A DNA stretch of 64,000 nt from Halothermothrix sp. (GTDB lineage: Bacteria > Bacillota > Halanaerobiia > DY22613): NCBI GenBank assembly GCA_016841825.1, contig JAENYK010000014.1:1-64000 (forward strand). The letters are read 5' to 3'. This document shows, in pieces, positions 35,059 through 45,836 of the stretch. The notes beneath the pieces were generated by a model that was not told where the DNA came from, did no database searches, and saw only the letters and a list, made by a program, of their open reading frames with translations. The first letter of the stretch is position 1, and the number at the start of each line of letters is the position of its first letter. The position numbers and the translations under genes are program-made.

Positions 35059-35163
35059 TTCTTATCTCCCAGCCTGATGACTGCAGGAATTAGCACATGT
35101 CCAACATTACTGTTGGCTGTTGCCGGGCTTCATTGGGCCAGTCCCTCCACCACTCTTGATAAG
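35059..35163 (-). promoter_or_regulatory. SAM-I (S-box) riboswitch, promoter-proximal copy
   Basis: On the minus strand: CTTATCAAGAGTGGTGGAGG, ACTGGCCCAATGAAGCCCGG, CAACAGCCAACAGTAATG, ATGTGCTAATTCC and closing GATAAG. All S-box core blocks are present. P3 differs from the second copy (AACA-rich versus CAGCTG), so the two are not a fresh duplication. Confidence 0.95.
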
Positions 35164-35173
35164 TATTTTCTCT

Positions 35174-35202
35174 ATTATAAGCTATTTTTAGCAATAGTGC
35201 AA
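35174..35202 (-). promoter_or_regulatory. Sigma-A promoter of metF-metH
   Basis: TTGCAC (35202-35197), 17-bp spacer, TATAAT (35179-35174). Transcription would start a few bases before the first SAM aptamer. Confidence 0.85.
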
Positions 35203-35475
35203 GAGATAAATGACTCTTTTTCTAAATAATTGATATTATTTATCTCCCAGATAAAAAAATCCCGAACAACAAATCCCATCCCTCTTAATGGAACTTACCG
35301 CCCGGGTTATATCCTCAATTTAAATATGTTACATAAAAGTCTTGTGACCAATATCTTATTTTAAACTATCATATGATAACCTCTGGATAAATATTCCTGG
35401 GTAACTCTCCTGAAATGTTGTTAAACAGAATTATATCATTTTTCCAATTATAGGTCAATAGTCTTAACACAAAAT

Positions 35476-36156
35476 TTACTTACTTTTTGGAAATCTTACA
35501 TGACCAATTATATTCCACCGTAAAAGTGCATCATCTTCAATCGTGCGAAAAGCGTTATGAATGACCAATGGAACCCCATTATAATTCTTTAGATCTGATA
35601 TCACCCCAGTATGATCTGCACCAGTTGACATCTTCCAATAGACTATATCTCCAGGCTGCCAGGTAGTTTTAGTCTCTTCAGTATACTCAGTAGGTAAAAC
35701 TATTCCATAACGTTCAAAAAACACCAATTGATTAGGCACTCGTCGATGGTCTATATTTGAATCTGGTTGAGTAGCCCCCCAGCGATTTGGATAAATCTCA
35801 AAGTTAGCCTGCATATCTTCATGAATCAACTGTTGTAAGTCATATCCTGCTTTACGCAAAGCCCTGATAACCACATCTGTACACGCACCAACTTTTGGAT
35901 CCACATCGCCATCAGGGTAAGAGATAGGCTGATAGCTGGCATCATATGTCACACGTTCAATAACTTCTTCCTTAGCTCCAATGACTATCCAATCAGCTAC
36001 CGTCCGCTGATCTACAGGTTTTTGAAAAGCAGGTGATTTGATTCGAGTAATCTCAGGATAGATCAATGATTGTACTGATGGAATGAAGTATACACCCAGA
36101 CCGACTAACACAAATAAAACAATCAGAATAACCGTCATATGTTTGAGTATTCGCAA
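35476..36156 (-). CDS. DUF1287 exported protein
   Basis: 226 residues. TTG start at 36156 behind GAGGTGAGG. An N-terminal TM anchor or signal (residues 8-28, VILIVLFVLVGLGVYFI) is followed by the DUF1287 core: GACTDVVIRALRKAGYDL (Cys about 92), NIDHRRVPNQLVFFERYG, WQPGDIVYWKMSTGADHTGV and PLVIHNAF. The Cys/His order resembles NlpC/P60-type amidases, so a cell-wall role is possible. No biochemical function is established for the family. It is a stand-alone gene upstream of the met promoter region. Confidence 0.8.
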   Translation of the reverse strand: MRILKHMTVILIVLFVLVGLGVYFIPSVQSLIYPEITRIKSPAFQKPVDQRTVADWIVIGAKEEVIERVTYDASYQPISYPDGDVDPKVGACTDVVIRALRKAGYDLQQLIHEDMQANFEIYPNRWGATQPDSNIDHRRVPNQLVFFERYGIVLPTEYTEETKTTWQPGDIVYWKMSTGADHTGVISDLKNYNGVPLVIHNAFRTIEDDALLRWNIIGHVRFPKSK

Positions 36157-36202
36157 AAAACCTCACCTCACTCTCAACCTGATTACTAGCTAATAATAAG
36201 AA

Positions 36203-36820
36203 CTAATCCTGCTTCAGTAGCGCCTCTTTTGCCAGACTATCAGCTTCATCATTATATTTATCTCCAGAATGGGCTGTCACTTTTTCAAATTGAATATCTA
36301 TCCGTCGATTAAACTTTTGAATAAATTCTTTATATTTCCGGGTACCGACCTGATTGGTTTTCCAATCACCTGTGGCCCATCTGGCAATACCTTCATAATC
36401 ATGATAGATAACAATTCGCTGATAGTTATTCTCATAGGCCCATTTGATGGCATTCATCGCACCCAATAATTCCCCTGCCACATTTCGCATATTCAACACT
36501 TCCAGACTATTACCTGACCCTGCAAGTGTCGCTTTAGTCTCTCCCAGCAATACACACCCGTACGAATACTTCTGCATCTCAGCTGAATAACTACCATCTA
36601 CATAAGCGGTTAATGTTTTCAGGTCATTATTTTTTACATTTATTCTACTTTTAGCAGTACCATTACTCAAATATGTTTCCGCATCCACACGGGTAAGAAA
36701 ACTCTTATATATCGCCCCACTAAAACCATCAATCTGTTTTTTGCATTCTGCCCAGGTATCAAAAACTCCTGTCTGACGACCTACCTTAACTGCATAATAT
36801 TTCTTCTTAGAAGCCACCAT
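36203..36820 (-). CDS. Ribonuclease H with N-terminal viroplasmin domain
   Basis: 205 residues. Residues 1-50 form a viroplasmin/RNase H1 N-terminal domain (KKYYAVKVGRQTGVFDTWAE ... IDGFSGAIYKSF), which binds RNA-DNA hybrid. The RNase H fold follows, with the catalytic acids in LTAYVDGSYS (Asp about 74), GELLGAMNAIKWA (Glu), IYHDYEGI (Asp) and KYNDEADSLAKEAL (Asp). It degrades RNA in hybrids. ATG 36820 follows AGGAGG closely; GTG 36817 is an alternative. 45 bp upstream of the DUF1287 gene on the same strand. Confidence 0.88.
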   Translation of the reverse strand: MVASKKKYYAVKVGRQTGVFDTWAECKKQIDGFSGAIYKSFLTRVDAETYLSNGTAKSRINVKNNDLKTLTAYVDGSYSAEMQKYSYGCVLLGETKATLAGSGNSLEVLNMRNVAGELLGAMNAIKWAYENNYQRIVIYHDYEGIARWATGDWKTNQVGTRKYKEFIQKFNRRIDIQFEKVTAHSGDKYNDEADSLAKEALLKQD

Positions 36821-36952
36821 TCATCCTCCTTTTTCTCCCAACCATTCAAAATGTCATTTCACTTCTTAAGATTTATTTCTCCACAAACGGAGCTCTTCCT
36901 GCTTATGGATTTCTTCGCATCCTTTCATAAAAACACCCAATTTATTAGATAT

Positions 36953-36990
36953 AAAGAAAACCGGATACTCTACAGTGTAGAGAATCCGGT
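36953..36990 (-). terminator. Terminator of the tig-to-engB region
   Basis: Stem CCGGATTCTCTAC/GTAGAGTATCCGG (36961-36989, one mismatch) with TTTTCTTT on the minus strand, directly after engB. Confidence 0.85.
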
Positions 36991-36998
36991 AATTATTT

Positions 36999-37583
36999 CT
37001 ATATATGATCCCGTACAAAGCTCCAGACCTGATCTTTCCCTTCTCCACTTTCAGCAGAAAAGAAAGTGAACGATTGCTCAGGAGGCATCTCCAGAGTCTT
37101 AAAGATCAGATCCTTTTGGGGTTTGCGATTACCCCGGGAAATCTTGTCAACTTTGGTCGCCGCAACAATAGTCGGCATCTCCATCTCCCTGAGCCAGTTA
37201 AACATCACCTGGTCATCACCAGTGGGTTTGTGTCTTGCATCAATCAACATAATTACTGCAGCAAGATTTGGACGTTGAATCAAATATTCCTCAATCATTT
37301 TACCCCATTGTTCCTTCACCTTTAATGGAACTTTGGCAAAACCATAACCGGGGAGATCAACAAAATAGAACTGGTTATCCATCTTGTAAAAATTAATCGT
37401 CTGAGTACGTCCAGGCTGCGAACTGGTTCTGGCCAATCCTTTACGGTTAATCAGTTTGTTAATAAGTGATGATTTGCCGACATTAGACCTGCCAGCCAGT
37501 GCAATTTCTTTGCGATCATGAGTGGGATATTGAGAGGCCTTAACTGCACTAATAATAAACTCAGGATTATGAACTTTCATCAT
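36999..37583 (-). CDS. engB: Ribosome biogenesis GTP-binding protein EngB/YsxC
   Basis: 194 residues from ATG 37583, which lies inside the end of lon and follows GAAGGTGAT; a longer frame to 37616 has no support. GTPase motifs: G1 [15 protein letters not shown] (about 31-45), G2 [15 protein letters not shown]3 DLPGYG, G4 ATKVDK, G5 FFSAESGEG. It acts in assembly of the 50S subunit. The lon-engB overlap is common in Firmicutes, and a terminator follows. Confidence 0.93.
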   Translation of the reverse strand: MMKVHNPEFIISAVKASQYPTHDRKEIALAGRSNVGKSSLINKLINRKGLARTSSQPGRTQTINFYKMDNQFYFVDLPGYGFAKVPLKVKEQWGKMIEEYLIQRPNLAAVIMLIDARHKPTGDDQVMFNWLREMEMPTIVAATKVDKISRGNRKPQKDLIFKTLEMPPEQSFTFFSAESGEGKDQVWSFVRDHI

Positions 37584-39987
37584 TATCACCTTCTCCGACT
37601 GCCTTATGCAACGCAATATCTAATACCTCATCCATGTGACCTACTAAGAAAAACTGAATATCTTTCTTCACCTGTGTAGGAATCTCATCCAGATAGCGTT
37701 CATTCTCCTCCGGAAGAATAATCTTCCTGATTCCGGCTCGATGAGCAGCCAAAACTTTGGTCTTAATACCACCTACAGGTAATACCCGACCACGTAAACT
37801 GATCTCACCAGTCATCGCTACATCACCGGCCACAGGTCGATTAGTTAGAGCCGAAATAATAGCAGTAGTAATAGTGATACCTGCTGATGGTCCATCTTTA
37901 GGTGTTGCTGCTGCCGGAAAGTGAATATGCAGATCATACTTCTTATGGAAATCTTCTGATAATCCAAACTCTTTTCTGCGGGTACGGGCATAACTCAGAG
38001 CAGCTTTAGCCGATTCTTTCATCACATCACCTAGTTGTCCAGTTAGCGTAAGTTCCCCTTTACCATCTACCACAGCGACTTCGACATCCAGAATATCTCC
38101 ACCGACTTCTGTATAAGCTAATCCGGTTACTACCCCGACCCGATCCTCCAAATTGGTTCTATCATATTTAAACTTAGCCACCCCAAGATATTTTTGCAGA
38201 TTCTGAACAGTAACCCGACTCAAAGTTTTTTTACCACTGACGATATCTTTTGCAACTTTGCGACAGATTGTAGCCAACTCCCGCTCCAGATTCCGCACAC
38301 CAGCTTCCCGGGTATACTCATGAATAATCTGAGTAATTGCTGATTCAGAGATAGAAACATTTTTGTCAGTCAAACCATGCTCCTGCATCTGCTTCGAAAG
38401 CAAATGCCTGATAGCTATCTGAACTTTCTCCTCATCAGTATAGCCAGGTATCTCCAGAACCTCCATCCGATCCAATAGTGGACGCGGAATAGGGTGAGCT
38501 ACATTGGCAGTAGTCACAAACATAACCTGCCGCAGATCGAAAGGCACTTCCAGATAATGGTCTGTAAAGGTTCCATTCTGCTCAGGATCTAATACCTCTA
38601 ATAACGCAGAGGCAGGATCTCCCCTAAAATCAGAACTCATCTTATCAATCTCATCCAACAAAAAGACCGGGTTTCTGGTTCCAGCATCTCTCATAGCATT
38701 AATAATTCGACCAGGACGAGCCCCAATATATGTCCTACGATGACCTCTAATCTCAGCCTCATCCCGTACTCCTCCCAAAGAGAGACGAACGAACTCTCGT
38801 CCAGTTGCCCGGGCAATAGAACGTCCCAGAGATGTCTTACCAACTCCCGGAGCACCAATCAAACAGAGAATGGGGCTTTTTAATTGACTTGATAACTGAC
38901 GAACCGCCAAAAACTCCAAGATCCGTTCTTTAATATCATGCAGACCATAATGATCGTTCTCCAATACCTCTTCTGCATACTTTAAATCCAGATCATCATC
39001 TGAAAGTTCATCCCACGGTAGATCAAGGATAGTATCCAAATATGTTCTGATTACAGCTGCTTCTGCGGCATTCCCAGGCATGTACTCCAGGCGGTCCACT
39101 TCTTTTATAGCTTTAGCTTCAACTTTCTCAGGTAACTTGGCTTCTTTAATCTTATCCCGATAGTCTTCAGCCTCAGTGCCATCATCACCACTGCCTAGTT
39201 CCTCTTTGATCGCCCTCATCTGTTCTTTCAAATAATATTCCTTTTGAGTCCGCTCAATATGTTTTCTTACACGACTGTGGATTCGCTTCTCGACCTCCAG
39301 AATCTCAGCTTCCCGTTCCAGAATGCCATATAAATCTTCCAGACGATCCACTGGATCAAAAGCCTCTAAAAGATTCTGTTGATCTGTTAATTTTAGAGTT
39401 AAATGAGAAACGATGATATCTGCCAGTCGTCCAGGAGAATCCACATTAACCACAGTATTCATAACTTCAGGCGGAATCCTACGATTAGATTTTATGTAAG
39501 ATTCGAACTGAGTGATTACAGCACGCATCAATGCAGTAACTTCAATACTCCTGGGACTAGGTTCCTCAAAAGCTTCATAAGTAGCTCTAAAATAAGGGTC
39601 TTCTTGAATAAAATCAGTAATCTTAGCTCTCTGTAAACCTTCAACAATAATCTTGATGGTACCATCAGGTAATTTTACTAATTGTTTGACTTCAGCTAAT
39701 GTACCTACAGTAAACAGTTCTTCAATGATCGGGTCCTCTGTGTCTTCTGTTTTTTGAGCTACCAGAAGAATCTTTCGGTCATCAACCATCGCTTCTTCCA
39801 GAGCACCAATAGACTTCTCCCTACCAATTAATAAAGGAAGAACCATATTTGGAAAGACAACTATTCCTCTTAAACAAAGAACGGGAATAATGCTCTCACT
39901 GAACATCTCCAAATCATCCGCCTCTTTATCCAGAGGAATAGTTACTATATCTTCATCCTGTAAATTAAAGGTACGATTTTCAGTCAT
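37567..39987 (-). CDS. lon: ATP-dependent protease Lon
   Basis: 806 residues from ATG 39987 ([14 protein letters not shown]; site GGAGGTG). N-terminal substrate domain ([20 protein letters not shown]), coiled helical region, AAA+ module with Walker [16 protein letters not shown] and Walker [12 protein letters not shown], and the S16 peptidase domain with catalytic Ser in [11 protein letters not shown] and Lys in [14 protein letters not shown]. It degrades damaged and regulatory proteins. It lies 166 bp after lonB and overlaps engB. Confidence 0.95.
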   Translation of the reverse strand: MTENRTFNLQDEDIVTIPLDKEADDLEMFSESIIPVLCLRGIVVFPNMVLPLLIGREKSIGALEEAMVDDRKILLVAQKTEDTEDPIIEELFTVGTLAEVKQLVKLPDGTIKIIVEGLQRAKITDFIQEDPYFRATYEAFEEPSPRSIEVTALMRAVITQFESYIKSNRRIPPEVMNTVVNVDSPGRLADIIVSHLTLKLTDQQNLLEAFDPVDRLEDLYGILEREAEILEVEKRIHSRVRKHIERTQKEYYLKEQMRAIKEELGSGDDGTEAEDYRDKIKEAKLPEKVEAKAIKEVDRLEYMPGNAAEAAVIRTYLDTILDLPWDELSDDDLDLKYAEEVLENDHYGLHDIKERILEFLAVRQLSSQLKSPILCLIGAPGVGKTSLGRSIARATGREFVRLSLGGVRDEAEIRGHRRTYIGARPGRIINAMRDAGTRNPVFLLDEIDKMSSDFRGDPASALLEVLDPEQNGTFTDHYLEVPFDLRQVMFVTTANVAHPIPRPLLDRMEVLEIPGYTDEEKVQIAIRHLLSKQMQEHGLTDKNVSISESAITQIIHEYTREAGVRNLERELATICRKVAKDIVSGKKTLSRVTVQNLQKYLGVAKFKYDRTNLEDRVGVVTGLAYTEVGGDILDVEVAVVDGKGELTLTGQLGDVMKESAKAALSYARTRRKEFGLSEDFHKKYDLHIHFPAAATPKDGPSAGITITTAIISALTNRPVAGDVAMTGEISLRGRVLPVGGIKTKVLAAHRAGIRKIILPEENERYLDEIPTQVKKDIQFFLVGHMDEVLDIALHKAVGEGDNDESS

Positions 39988-40080
39988 TACTTTCACCTCC
40001 AGTTTAAATACCCAACAATATTCATTTCTATTTAGTAATTCTCGTAAATTGACATAATTCCTGCAAATCTTCTAACTTAA

Positions 40081-40118
40081 ATAACGCCCATCACCAGATT
40101 TCCAGCAAAAGGGCGTCA
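40081..40118 (-). terminator. Possible terminator or hairpin after lonB
   Basis: GACGCCC/GGGCGTT stem with a 20-nt loop followed by a short ATTT tract on the minus strand. The T-run is weak, so lon may be partly co-transcribed with lonB. Confidence 0.35.
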
Positions 40119-40153
40119 TTTCCCTGATTGTACCAATCTTTAACAACTATTTC

Positions 40154-41839
40154 TTATACTGGAGTTATTCTCTGAGAGGAAGATGCAGATAATACCTGAA
40201 TATTACTGGGGAGAGTAATCTCAGGTTTTTTGACCACCAGAGCATGTTTTAAAACCTCCTCCAGAGTAGATACAGGTAATATCACTATATCATTAATCTC
40301 TCTAAAAATCTCCTGCCAGTTCTCTTTGGGTATGATAATCTTTTTCGCCCCGGCTCTTCTGGCTGCATCAATTTTGGCCACTACTCCTCCAATAGGTTTG
40401 ACCAGACCTCTAATCGAAACCTCTCCAGTCATTGCTATATAATTATCCACTGGGGTCGCCGTTAGAGCAGAGTACACAGCAGTAGCAATGGTCACACCAG
40501 CAGAAGGACCGTCAATGGGAATACCTCCCGGGAAATTAACATGAATATCATATTTCCGTGGATCTACCTCCATATATTTCCGCAAAACTGTAAGGACATT
40601 CTCCACAGAACCCCGGGCCATACTCTGGCGTTTGACAGTCCGCCCAGGTCCCCCCATCTCTTCCTCATCAATTACTCCTGTCACTTTAATCTCACCCTGT
40701 CCGTCAGGAGATTTTATTGCCGACACCTCAATTTCAATTATTACCCCCATATTTGGACCTGTTACTGCTAACCCATTAACATATCCAATCTGAGGTTCTG
40801 GAGGCACTTTCTTATCTGGACGTGGATTGTATTGACCACTATTAATGACCCGTTCCATATCCTCAACTCTAATCTCTTGACGGTTCTCTTCTAATGCCAG
40901 ACCTCCACCAATCTGAATCATGTTAACCGCTTCTCGCCCATTAGAACTATATTTGGTAATCACAGAAATAGCTTCTTCCCGAATCGCAAATTCCATCTTT
41001 TGAGCAGCATTCCTGGCGATAATTGCTATCTCTTCAGGAACCAATCCCCTAAAATATACCTCCAGGCAGCGACTTCTAATCGCTGGTGGTATCTCATGGG
41101 GCATCCTGGTTGTCGCTCCAACCAGACGGAAATCTGCCGGTAAACCATTCTGAAAGATTTCGTGAATATATTGAGGTACATTTGGATCTTCATCATTATA
41201 GTAAGCGCTCTCTAAAAATACTTTACGATCTTCCAATACCTTCAAAAGCTTATTCATCTGAATAGGGTGTAGTTCACCAATCTCATCAATAAATAAAATT
41301 CCTCCATGAGCTTTGGTAACTGCACCAGGTTTGGGTTGGGGAATCCCGGCAACCCCCATTGCACCTGCCCCCTGATAGATTGGATCATGTACAGAACCAA
41401 TCAACGGATCTGCAATACCCCGCTCATCAAACCGGGCTGTTGTAGCATCAATTTCAATAAATTTGGACTCTTCATTAAAAGGAGAGCGTGAATTTCCTTT
41501 CGCCTCTTCTAAAACCACCCTGGCAGCAGCTGTCTTGCCAATTCCCGGCGGTCCATAGATTATGACATGCTGGGGGTTAGGACCACATAATGCTGCTTTT
41601 AGTGCACTAATTCCCTCCTTTTGTCCAATAATATCTTGCAAAGTGGTTGGTCGTGTTTTCTCAGCCAAAGGCTCTGTTAAAGAAAGACGCCGTAAGCGCC
41701 GCAGTTTTTCCATCTCTTTTTTTGACTCTTTCTGAACTGCCACTTTAGTTCCCTGTTGAGATTTTAGCAGATTCCAGAAATAAAGTCCCATTACGATGAA
41801 TAAAAACAACTGTAACATCATGAACAAGCTACCACTCAT
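40154..41839 (-). CDS. lonB: Sporulation-type Lon-like protease LonB
   Basis: 561 residues. An N-terminal TM segment (MMLQLFLFIVMGLYFWNLL), then AAA+ domain with Walker A YGPPGIGKTAAARVV and Walker B GILFIDEIGEL, and a Lon protease domain with catalytic Ser in PIDGPSAGVTIATA and Lys in GGVVAKIDAARRAG. The substrate-recognition N-domain of Lon is missing. This matches LonB of spore formers, a membrane-anchored, forespore-linked protease. It lies between clpX and lon, the usual place. Confidence 0.93.
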   Translation of the reverse strand: MSGSLFMMLQLFLFIVMGLYFWNLLKSQQGTKVAVQKESKKEMEKLRRLRRLSLTEPLAEKTRPTTLQDIIGQKEGISALKAALCGPNPQHVIIYGPPGIGKTAAARVVLEEAKGNSRSPFNEESKFIEIDATTARFDERGIADPLIGSVHDPIYQGAGAMGVAGIPQPKPGAVTKAHGGILFIDEIGELHPIQMNKLLKVLEDRKVFLESAYYNDEDPNVPQYIHEIFQNGLPADFRLVGATTRMPHEIPPAIRSRCLEVYFRGLVPEEIAIIARNAAQKMEFAIREEAISVITKYSSNGREAVNMIQIGGGLALEENRQEIRVEDMERVINSGQYNPRPDKKVPPEPQIGYVNGLAVTGPNMGVIIEIEVSAIKSPDGQGEIKVTGVIDEEEMGGPGRTVKRQSMARGSVENVLTVLRKYMEVDPRKYDIHVNFPGGIPIDGPSAGVTIATAVYSALTATPVDNYIAMTGEVSIRGLVKPIGGVVAKIDAARRAGAKKIIIPKENWQEIFREINDIVILPVSTLEEVLKHALVVKKPEITLPSNIQVLSASSSQRITPV

Positions 41840-42007
41840 TAATTGTACCTCCTTAGCCTGATTCTATATAATTTCAATTGCTCAAACCTTACTTCATCCT
41901 CTGTTAAAGATTATCCGCCTTATTGAAAGTTTTGAATTTCTATATGTTAGTATAACCTGCTCATGCTTCAATCATCCTTAATCTGATGAATTATTCTGGC
42001 TCAAAAA

Positions 42008-42037
42008 GAAAAAACCTGTGGTCATAACCACAGGCTT
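42008..42037 (-). terminator. Terminator after clpX
   Basis: Stem CCTGTGGT/ACCACAGG with TTTTTTCTTTTT on the minus strand, 20 bp after the clpX stop. Confidence 0.9.
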
Positions 42038-42052
42038 TACTATTGCTTAATT

Positions 42053-43306
42053 TTATGCACTTTCTTCTTTTTTAGGATTAAGTCTTGTTAGTGTAGGCGG
42101 AGCTTTCTTTTCGATAACTTCATCTGTAATGGTAACTTTGCGAATATCCTCTTCTGAAGGAATGTCATACATAATATCCAACAAAATACCTTCCAGAATA
42201 GCCCGCAGACCCCTGGCACCAGTGTTTCGCTTTAAAGCCTGTGTAGCAATAGCTAACAGAGCATCTTCGGTGAATTCTAGATCCACTTCATCTAATTGTA
42301 GGAACTTCTGATATTGCCGCACAAGAGCATTTTTTGGCTCAGTCAAAATACGAACAAGATCCTGTTCTTTCAGTTCATGCAGGGTAACTATAATCGGGAG
42401 ACGACCAACAAATTCTGGGATTAAACCGAATTTTAACAAATCTTCTGGTAAAGATTGCTGCAGTAATTCACCAATGTTTTGGTCCTGTTTACTTTTAATA
42501 TCAGCACCAAATCCCATCACTTTATTGAAAGTTCGGGCTTTGATAATCTTATCAAGACCGTCAAATGCACCTCCACAAATAAAGAGAATATTGGTCGTAT
42601 CCAGTTGAATAAATTCCTGATGAGGATGTTTTCTTCCACCTTGAGGAGGTACACTGGCAACTGTACCTTCAAGAATCTTCAATAATGCCTGTTGTACACC
42701 TTCACCTGACACATCCCGTGTAATTGAAGGATTTTCCGATTTACGAGCAATCTTGTCGATTTCGTCTATATAGATAATCCCTCTTTCCGCACGTTCAATA
42801 TCATAATCAGCAGCTTGAATAAGTTTGAGCAATATGTTCTCTACATCTTCACCAACATATCCTGCTTCGGTTAAAGATGTGGCATCAGTGATTGCAAAAG
42901 GAACATCTAAAATTCTGGCTAAAGTCTGAGCTAAAAGAGTTTTACCACAGCCGGTTGGGCCAATCATCACAATATTACTCTTTTGCAACTCAGTATCCTC
43001 TACTTTCATGCCGGAATTAATTCGCTTGTAATGATTATATACAGCAACTGCTAAAGATCTTTTTGCTTGTTCTTGACCAATCACATACTGATCAAGAATA
43101 GATTTTATCTCTTTAGGTTTGGGAACGTTTTGTAGACCAAGATCCATCTCATCATTTAATTCTTCTTCGATTATCTCATTACAAAGCTCAATACACTCAT
43201 CACAAATGTAAACCCCAGGTCCAGCAACCAATTTCTTTACTTGATCCTGTATCTTTCCACAAAAAGAGCATTTGAGCTGGCCTTTCTCATCTCCGAACTT
43301 AAACAT
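42053..43306 (-). CDS. clpX: ClpX ATPase/unfoldase subunit of ClpXP
   Basis: 417 residues. N-terminal zinc domain with four Cys (CSFCGK ... CDECIELC), Walker [17 protein letters not shown], Walker [13 protein letters not shown], pore loop GYVGED, sensor regions and the IGF-like GFGADIK loop used for ClpP docking. It unfolds substrates for ClpP, encoded 20 bp upstream. Ordinary length. Confidence 0.96.
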   Translation of the reverse strand: MFKFGDEKGQLKCSFCGKIQDQVKKLVAGPGVYICDECIELCNEIIEEELNDEMDLGLQNVPKPKEIKSILDQYVIGQEQAKRSLAVAVYNHYKRINSGMKVEDTELQKSNIVMIGPTGCGKTLLAQTLARILDVPFAITDATSLTEAGYVGEDVENILLKLIQAADYDIERAERGIIYIDEIDKIARKSENPSITRDVSGEGVQQALLKILEGTVASVPPQGGRKHPHQEFIQLDTTNILFICGGAFDGLDKIIKARTFNKVMGFGADIKSKQDQNIGELLQQSLPEDLLKFGLIPEFVGRLPIIVTLHELKEQDLVRILTEPKNALVRQYQKFLQLDEVDLEFTEDALLAIATQALKRNTGARGLRAILEGILLDIMYDIPSEEDIRKVTITDEVIEKKAPPTLTRLNPKKEESA

Positions 43307-43326
43307 TTCATCACCTCTTTAAAGAA

Positions 43327-43923
43327 TTACCCTTTTAGTTCATCTTGGCGAGTGATAATCTTATCAATAAGACCATACTCTTTAGCTTCTTTTGCAGACA
43401 TAAAGTAATCTCTTTCTACATCACGTCTAATCTGTTCAATGGATTTTCCTGTATGCTTTGATAGAATTTCATTTTGAATTTCGCGAATCCGTAGTAGTTC
43501 TTTAATAGCAATCTCAGCATCGGTGGCCTTACCTTGAGCACCACCTGCCGGTTGATGAATCATAATTCGAGAATAGGGTAATGAAAAACGTTTACCAGCA
43601 GCACCAGCCGATAATAGAAGAGCTCCGGCACTGGCAGCTTGACCCATACAGATTGTTGATACATCAGGCTTAATGTATTGCATTGTATCATACATTGCTA
43701 AAGCAGCTGTAGCAGATCCACCGGGACTGTTAATATAGAAGTGAATGTCCTTATCTGGATCTTCTGCTTCCAAAAATAGGAATTGAGCAATAATCAGATT
43801 AGCGACCTGATCATTTACTTCTGATCCCAAAAAGACAATCCGATCTTTAAGTAATCTCGAATAAATATCATATGACCTTTCCCCACGACTAGTCTGTTCC
43901 ACAACAATAGGCACCAAACCCAT
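43327..43923 (-). CDS. clpP: ClpP peptidase subunit
   Basis: 198 residues. Catalytic triad: Ser in [16 protein letters not shown], His in [12 protein letters not shown], Asp in [12 protein letters not shown]-terminal [20 protein letters not shown] is the conserved axial-loop start. It forms the barrel protease used by ClpX. It lies 64 bp after tig and 20 bp before clpX. Confidence 0.96.
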   Translation of the reverse strand: MGLVPIVVEQTSRGERSYDIYSRLLKDRIVFLGSEVNDQVANLIIAQFLFLEAEDPDKDIHFYINSPGGSATAALAMYDTMQYIKPDVSTICMGQAASAGALLLSAGAAGKRFSLPYSRIMIHQPAGGAQGKATDAEIAIKELLRIREIQNEILSKHTGKSIEQIRRDVERDYFMSAKEAKEYGLIDKIITRQDELKG

Positions 43924-43987
43924 AATATCCCTCCTTTTTCCTCACTTATCACACTTTAATCTTACCCAAGTATTTGAGTTATTAAAC

Positions 43988-45274
43988 CTACTTTTCGTTC
44001 TTTTCCACCAGGAAATCGATGACTTTTTCCATTGTCCAGCCATTAATCAGACCGTCCATTCGGCCCTGTAACTCCATGAACTGCCGCAATTGAGCAGGAT
44101 CTTGATTACTATTTTTAGCCAGTTCTGCTATCTTACTATCTATTTCGTCATCTGTAACCATTATTCCTTCTTTTTCGGCGATTGCTTCCAGAGTCAGATT
44201 ACCGCGAACCTGCTTTTCAGCTTCTGCGTAGCTCTCTTCTCTCCACTGGTCTTTATTAGAGCCTGTATACTCCAGATATGTGTCCAACGGGATACCCTGT
44301 TGTTGAAAATCATACGCCAGCCTCTGATACATGAAATCAAGTTCATCTTGTACCATCTTTTCGGGGATATCAATTTGAGCATTCCCGGCAACTGTACCAA
44401 CTACCAGGTTTTCAAAATCTCGCTTAACTCTTTCTTTGGTGTTTTCTAATAGTTTATTCTGAATATCTTGCTTTAATTCGTCTAAAGTCTCAAACTCACT
44501 AACTTCTTTTGCAAAGTCATCGTCCAATTCAGGAATATCTCGAACTTTGATCTCTTTAATAGCAACTTTGAACATAACTGGCTTACCTGCCAAACTTTCT
44601 GCCCGATAATCCTCTGGAAAAGTAACATTAACCTCCAACTCATCACCAACATTCTTACCAATCAGCTGTTCTTCAAAACCTTCCACAAATGTGTTAGATC
44701 CAATCTCTAAAGCATACTCTTCACCACTACCACCTTCAAAAGGTTCCCCATCAACAAATCCTTCAAAATCAATAATCGCATAATCACCATTCTCCACAAC
44801 TGTACGGTCTGCAGCTTTTAACTGTGTATGACGCTGCTGCAGTAATTCTAACTCCCGATTAAGCTCTTCATCGGTTACAGCGACTCCTTCCCGCTGCAAA
44901 CTCAAATCAATGTATTGACCCAAAGTCACCTCTGGCTTAACCATAACTTTAGCCTTAAAAGTAAACGGTTGATCCGCTTCTATATGAAAATCTTCAATCT
45001 CTGGACGATCAATTGGTTCAATTCCTGCTTCCTCAACAGCGTGGGGATATGTGTCCTGGAAGAGATAATCCAGTGCATCTTCATATAAAACCTCAACCCC
45101 AAAACGAGCTTCTAGAATCTTACGGGGTACACGGCCTTTTCTAAAGCCAGGTACTTTGACATCTTTTACGATCTTTTTATAAGCCTTGTCTAAGGCCTGG
45201 GATACCTTATCAGTTCCAACTTCTACATTTAAAACTACCTGATTACCTTCCAATCTTTCATGAGTAACTTTCAT
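43988..45274 (-). CDS. tig: Trigger factor
   Basis: 428 residues. Ribosome-binding N-domain with the signature VKVPGFRKGRVPRKILEARF (about 36-55), the FKBP-type prolyl isomerase domain (about 150-240, GDYAIIDFEGFVDGEPFEGG) and the helical chaperone arms after about 250. It folds nascent chains at the ribosome exit. It is the first gene of the tig-clpP-clpX group, with a GGGGGAAG site. Confidence 0.96.
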   Translation of the reverse strand: MKVTHERLEGNQVVLNVEVGTDKVSQALDKAYKKIVKDVKVPGFRKGRVPRKILEARFGVEVLYEDALDYLFQDTYPHAVEEAGIEPIDRPEIEDFHIEADQPFTFKAKVMVKPEVTLGQYIDLSLQREGVAVTDEELNRELELLQQRHTQLKAADRTVVENGDYAIIDFEGFVDGEPFEGGSGEEYALEIGSNTFVEGFEEQLIGKNVGDELEVNVTFPEDYRAESLAGKPVMFKVAIKEIKVRDIPELDDDFAKEVSEFETLDELKQDIQNKLLENTKERVKRDFENLVVGTVAGNAQIDIPEKMVQDELDFMYQRLAYDFQQQGIPLDTYLEYTGSNKDQWREESYAEAEKQVRGNLTLEAIAEKEGIMVTDDEIDSKIAELAKNSNQDPAQLRQFMELQGRMDGLINGWTMEKVIDFLVEKNEK

Positions 45275-45477
45275 TCAAAACTTCCCCCTTGTCTAATTGT
45301 CTGTATCCTTTTTATAAGTTGCTGGTACCAAATAACTAAATTCTACACAGTGAGTATATTCCCTTCATATGTAAATATACTTAGTGAATATAGTGCCTGT
45401 TTATTATCACAGATTGCATAATTATCGGTTCAGTAGAGAAATAACTATCATTGTTGACTATTAAGAAATTTCTGTGA

Positions 45478-45518
45478 TAATAAAACAATCCTCGGCTGTT
45501 GTCAACCGAGGTTTTTTC
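45478..45518. terminator. Terminator after the tRNA pair (bidirectional-looking)
   Basis: Stem CCTCGG/CCGAGG (45490-45511) with a 10-nt loop. The minus side is followed by ATTGTTTTATT and the plus side by six T residues. It lies about 35 bp beyond tRNA-His. Confidence 0.6.
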
Positions 45519-45550
45519 AATACATAAATTAAAGAAGCGAAGTAGAAAAA

Positions 45551-45628
45551 TGGGGTGGTTGATGGGATTCGAACCCACGACCTCAGGAGCCACAATCCTG
45601 CACTCTAACCAACTGAGCTACAACCACC
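45551..45628 (-). tRNA. tRNA-His (GTG)
   Basis: Cloverleaf on the minus strand: an eight-pair acceptor GGTGGTTG/CAACCACC including the extra G-1:C73 pair that identifies histidine tRNA, anticodon loop TTGTGGC, T-loop GTTCGAATC and an encoded CCA end (45553-45551). Confidence 0.97.
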
Positions 45629-45632
45629 ATAA

Positions 45633-45709
<77 letters not shown>

Positions 45710-45737
45710 CCAAAGTGTTCTTGCTAAGAACATTAAC

Positions 45738-45766
45738 AGTATAACCGATATGTTAAAAATGGTCAA
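45738..45766 (-). promoter_or_regulatory. Sigma-A promoter of the tRNA-Arg-His operon
   Basis: TTGACC (45766-45761), 17-bp spacer, TATACT (45743-45738), about 25 bp before the mature 5' end of tRNA-Arg. Confidence 0.85.
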
Positions 45767-45836
45767 AAGTCCAAAATAGCGATTATATCTTTTTAGCTCT
45801 CTATTACTTAGATATTCTAACGTTTACACCATATAT

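Noticed and set aside
36203-36820. Eukaryotic or viral origin because of the viroplasmin domain
   Set aside because: The viroplasmin module is a usual N-terminal part of many bacterial RNase H1 proteins.
40154-41839. LonB as an archaeal-type Lon
   Set aside because: The single N-terminal TM segment and position between clpX and lon match the sporulation LonB of Firmicutes.
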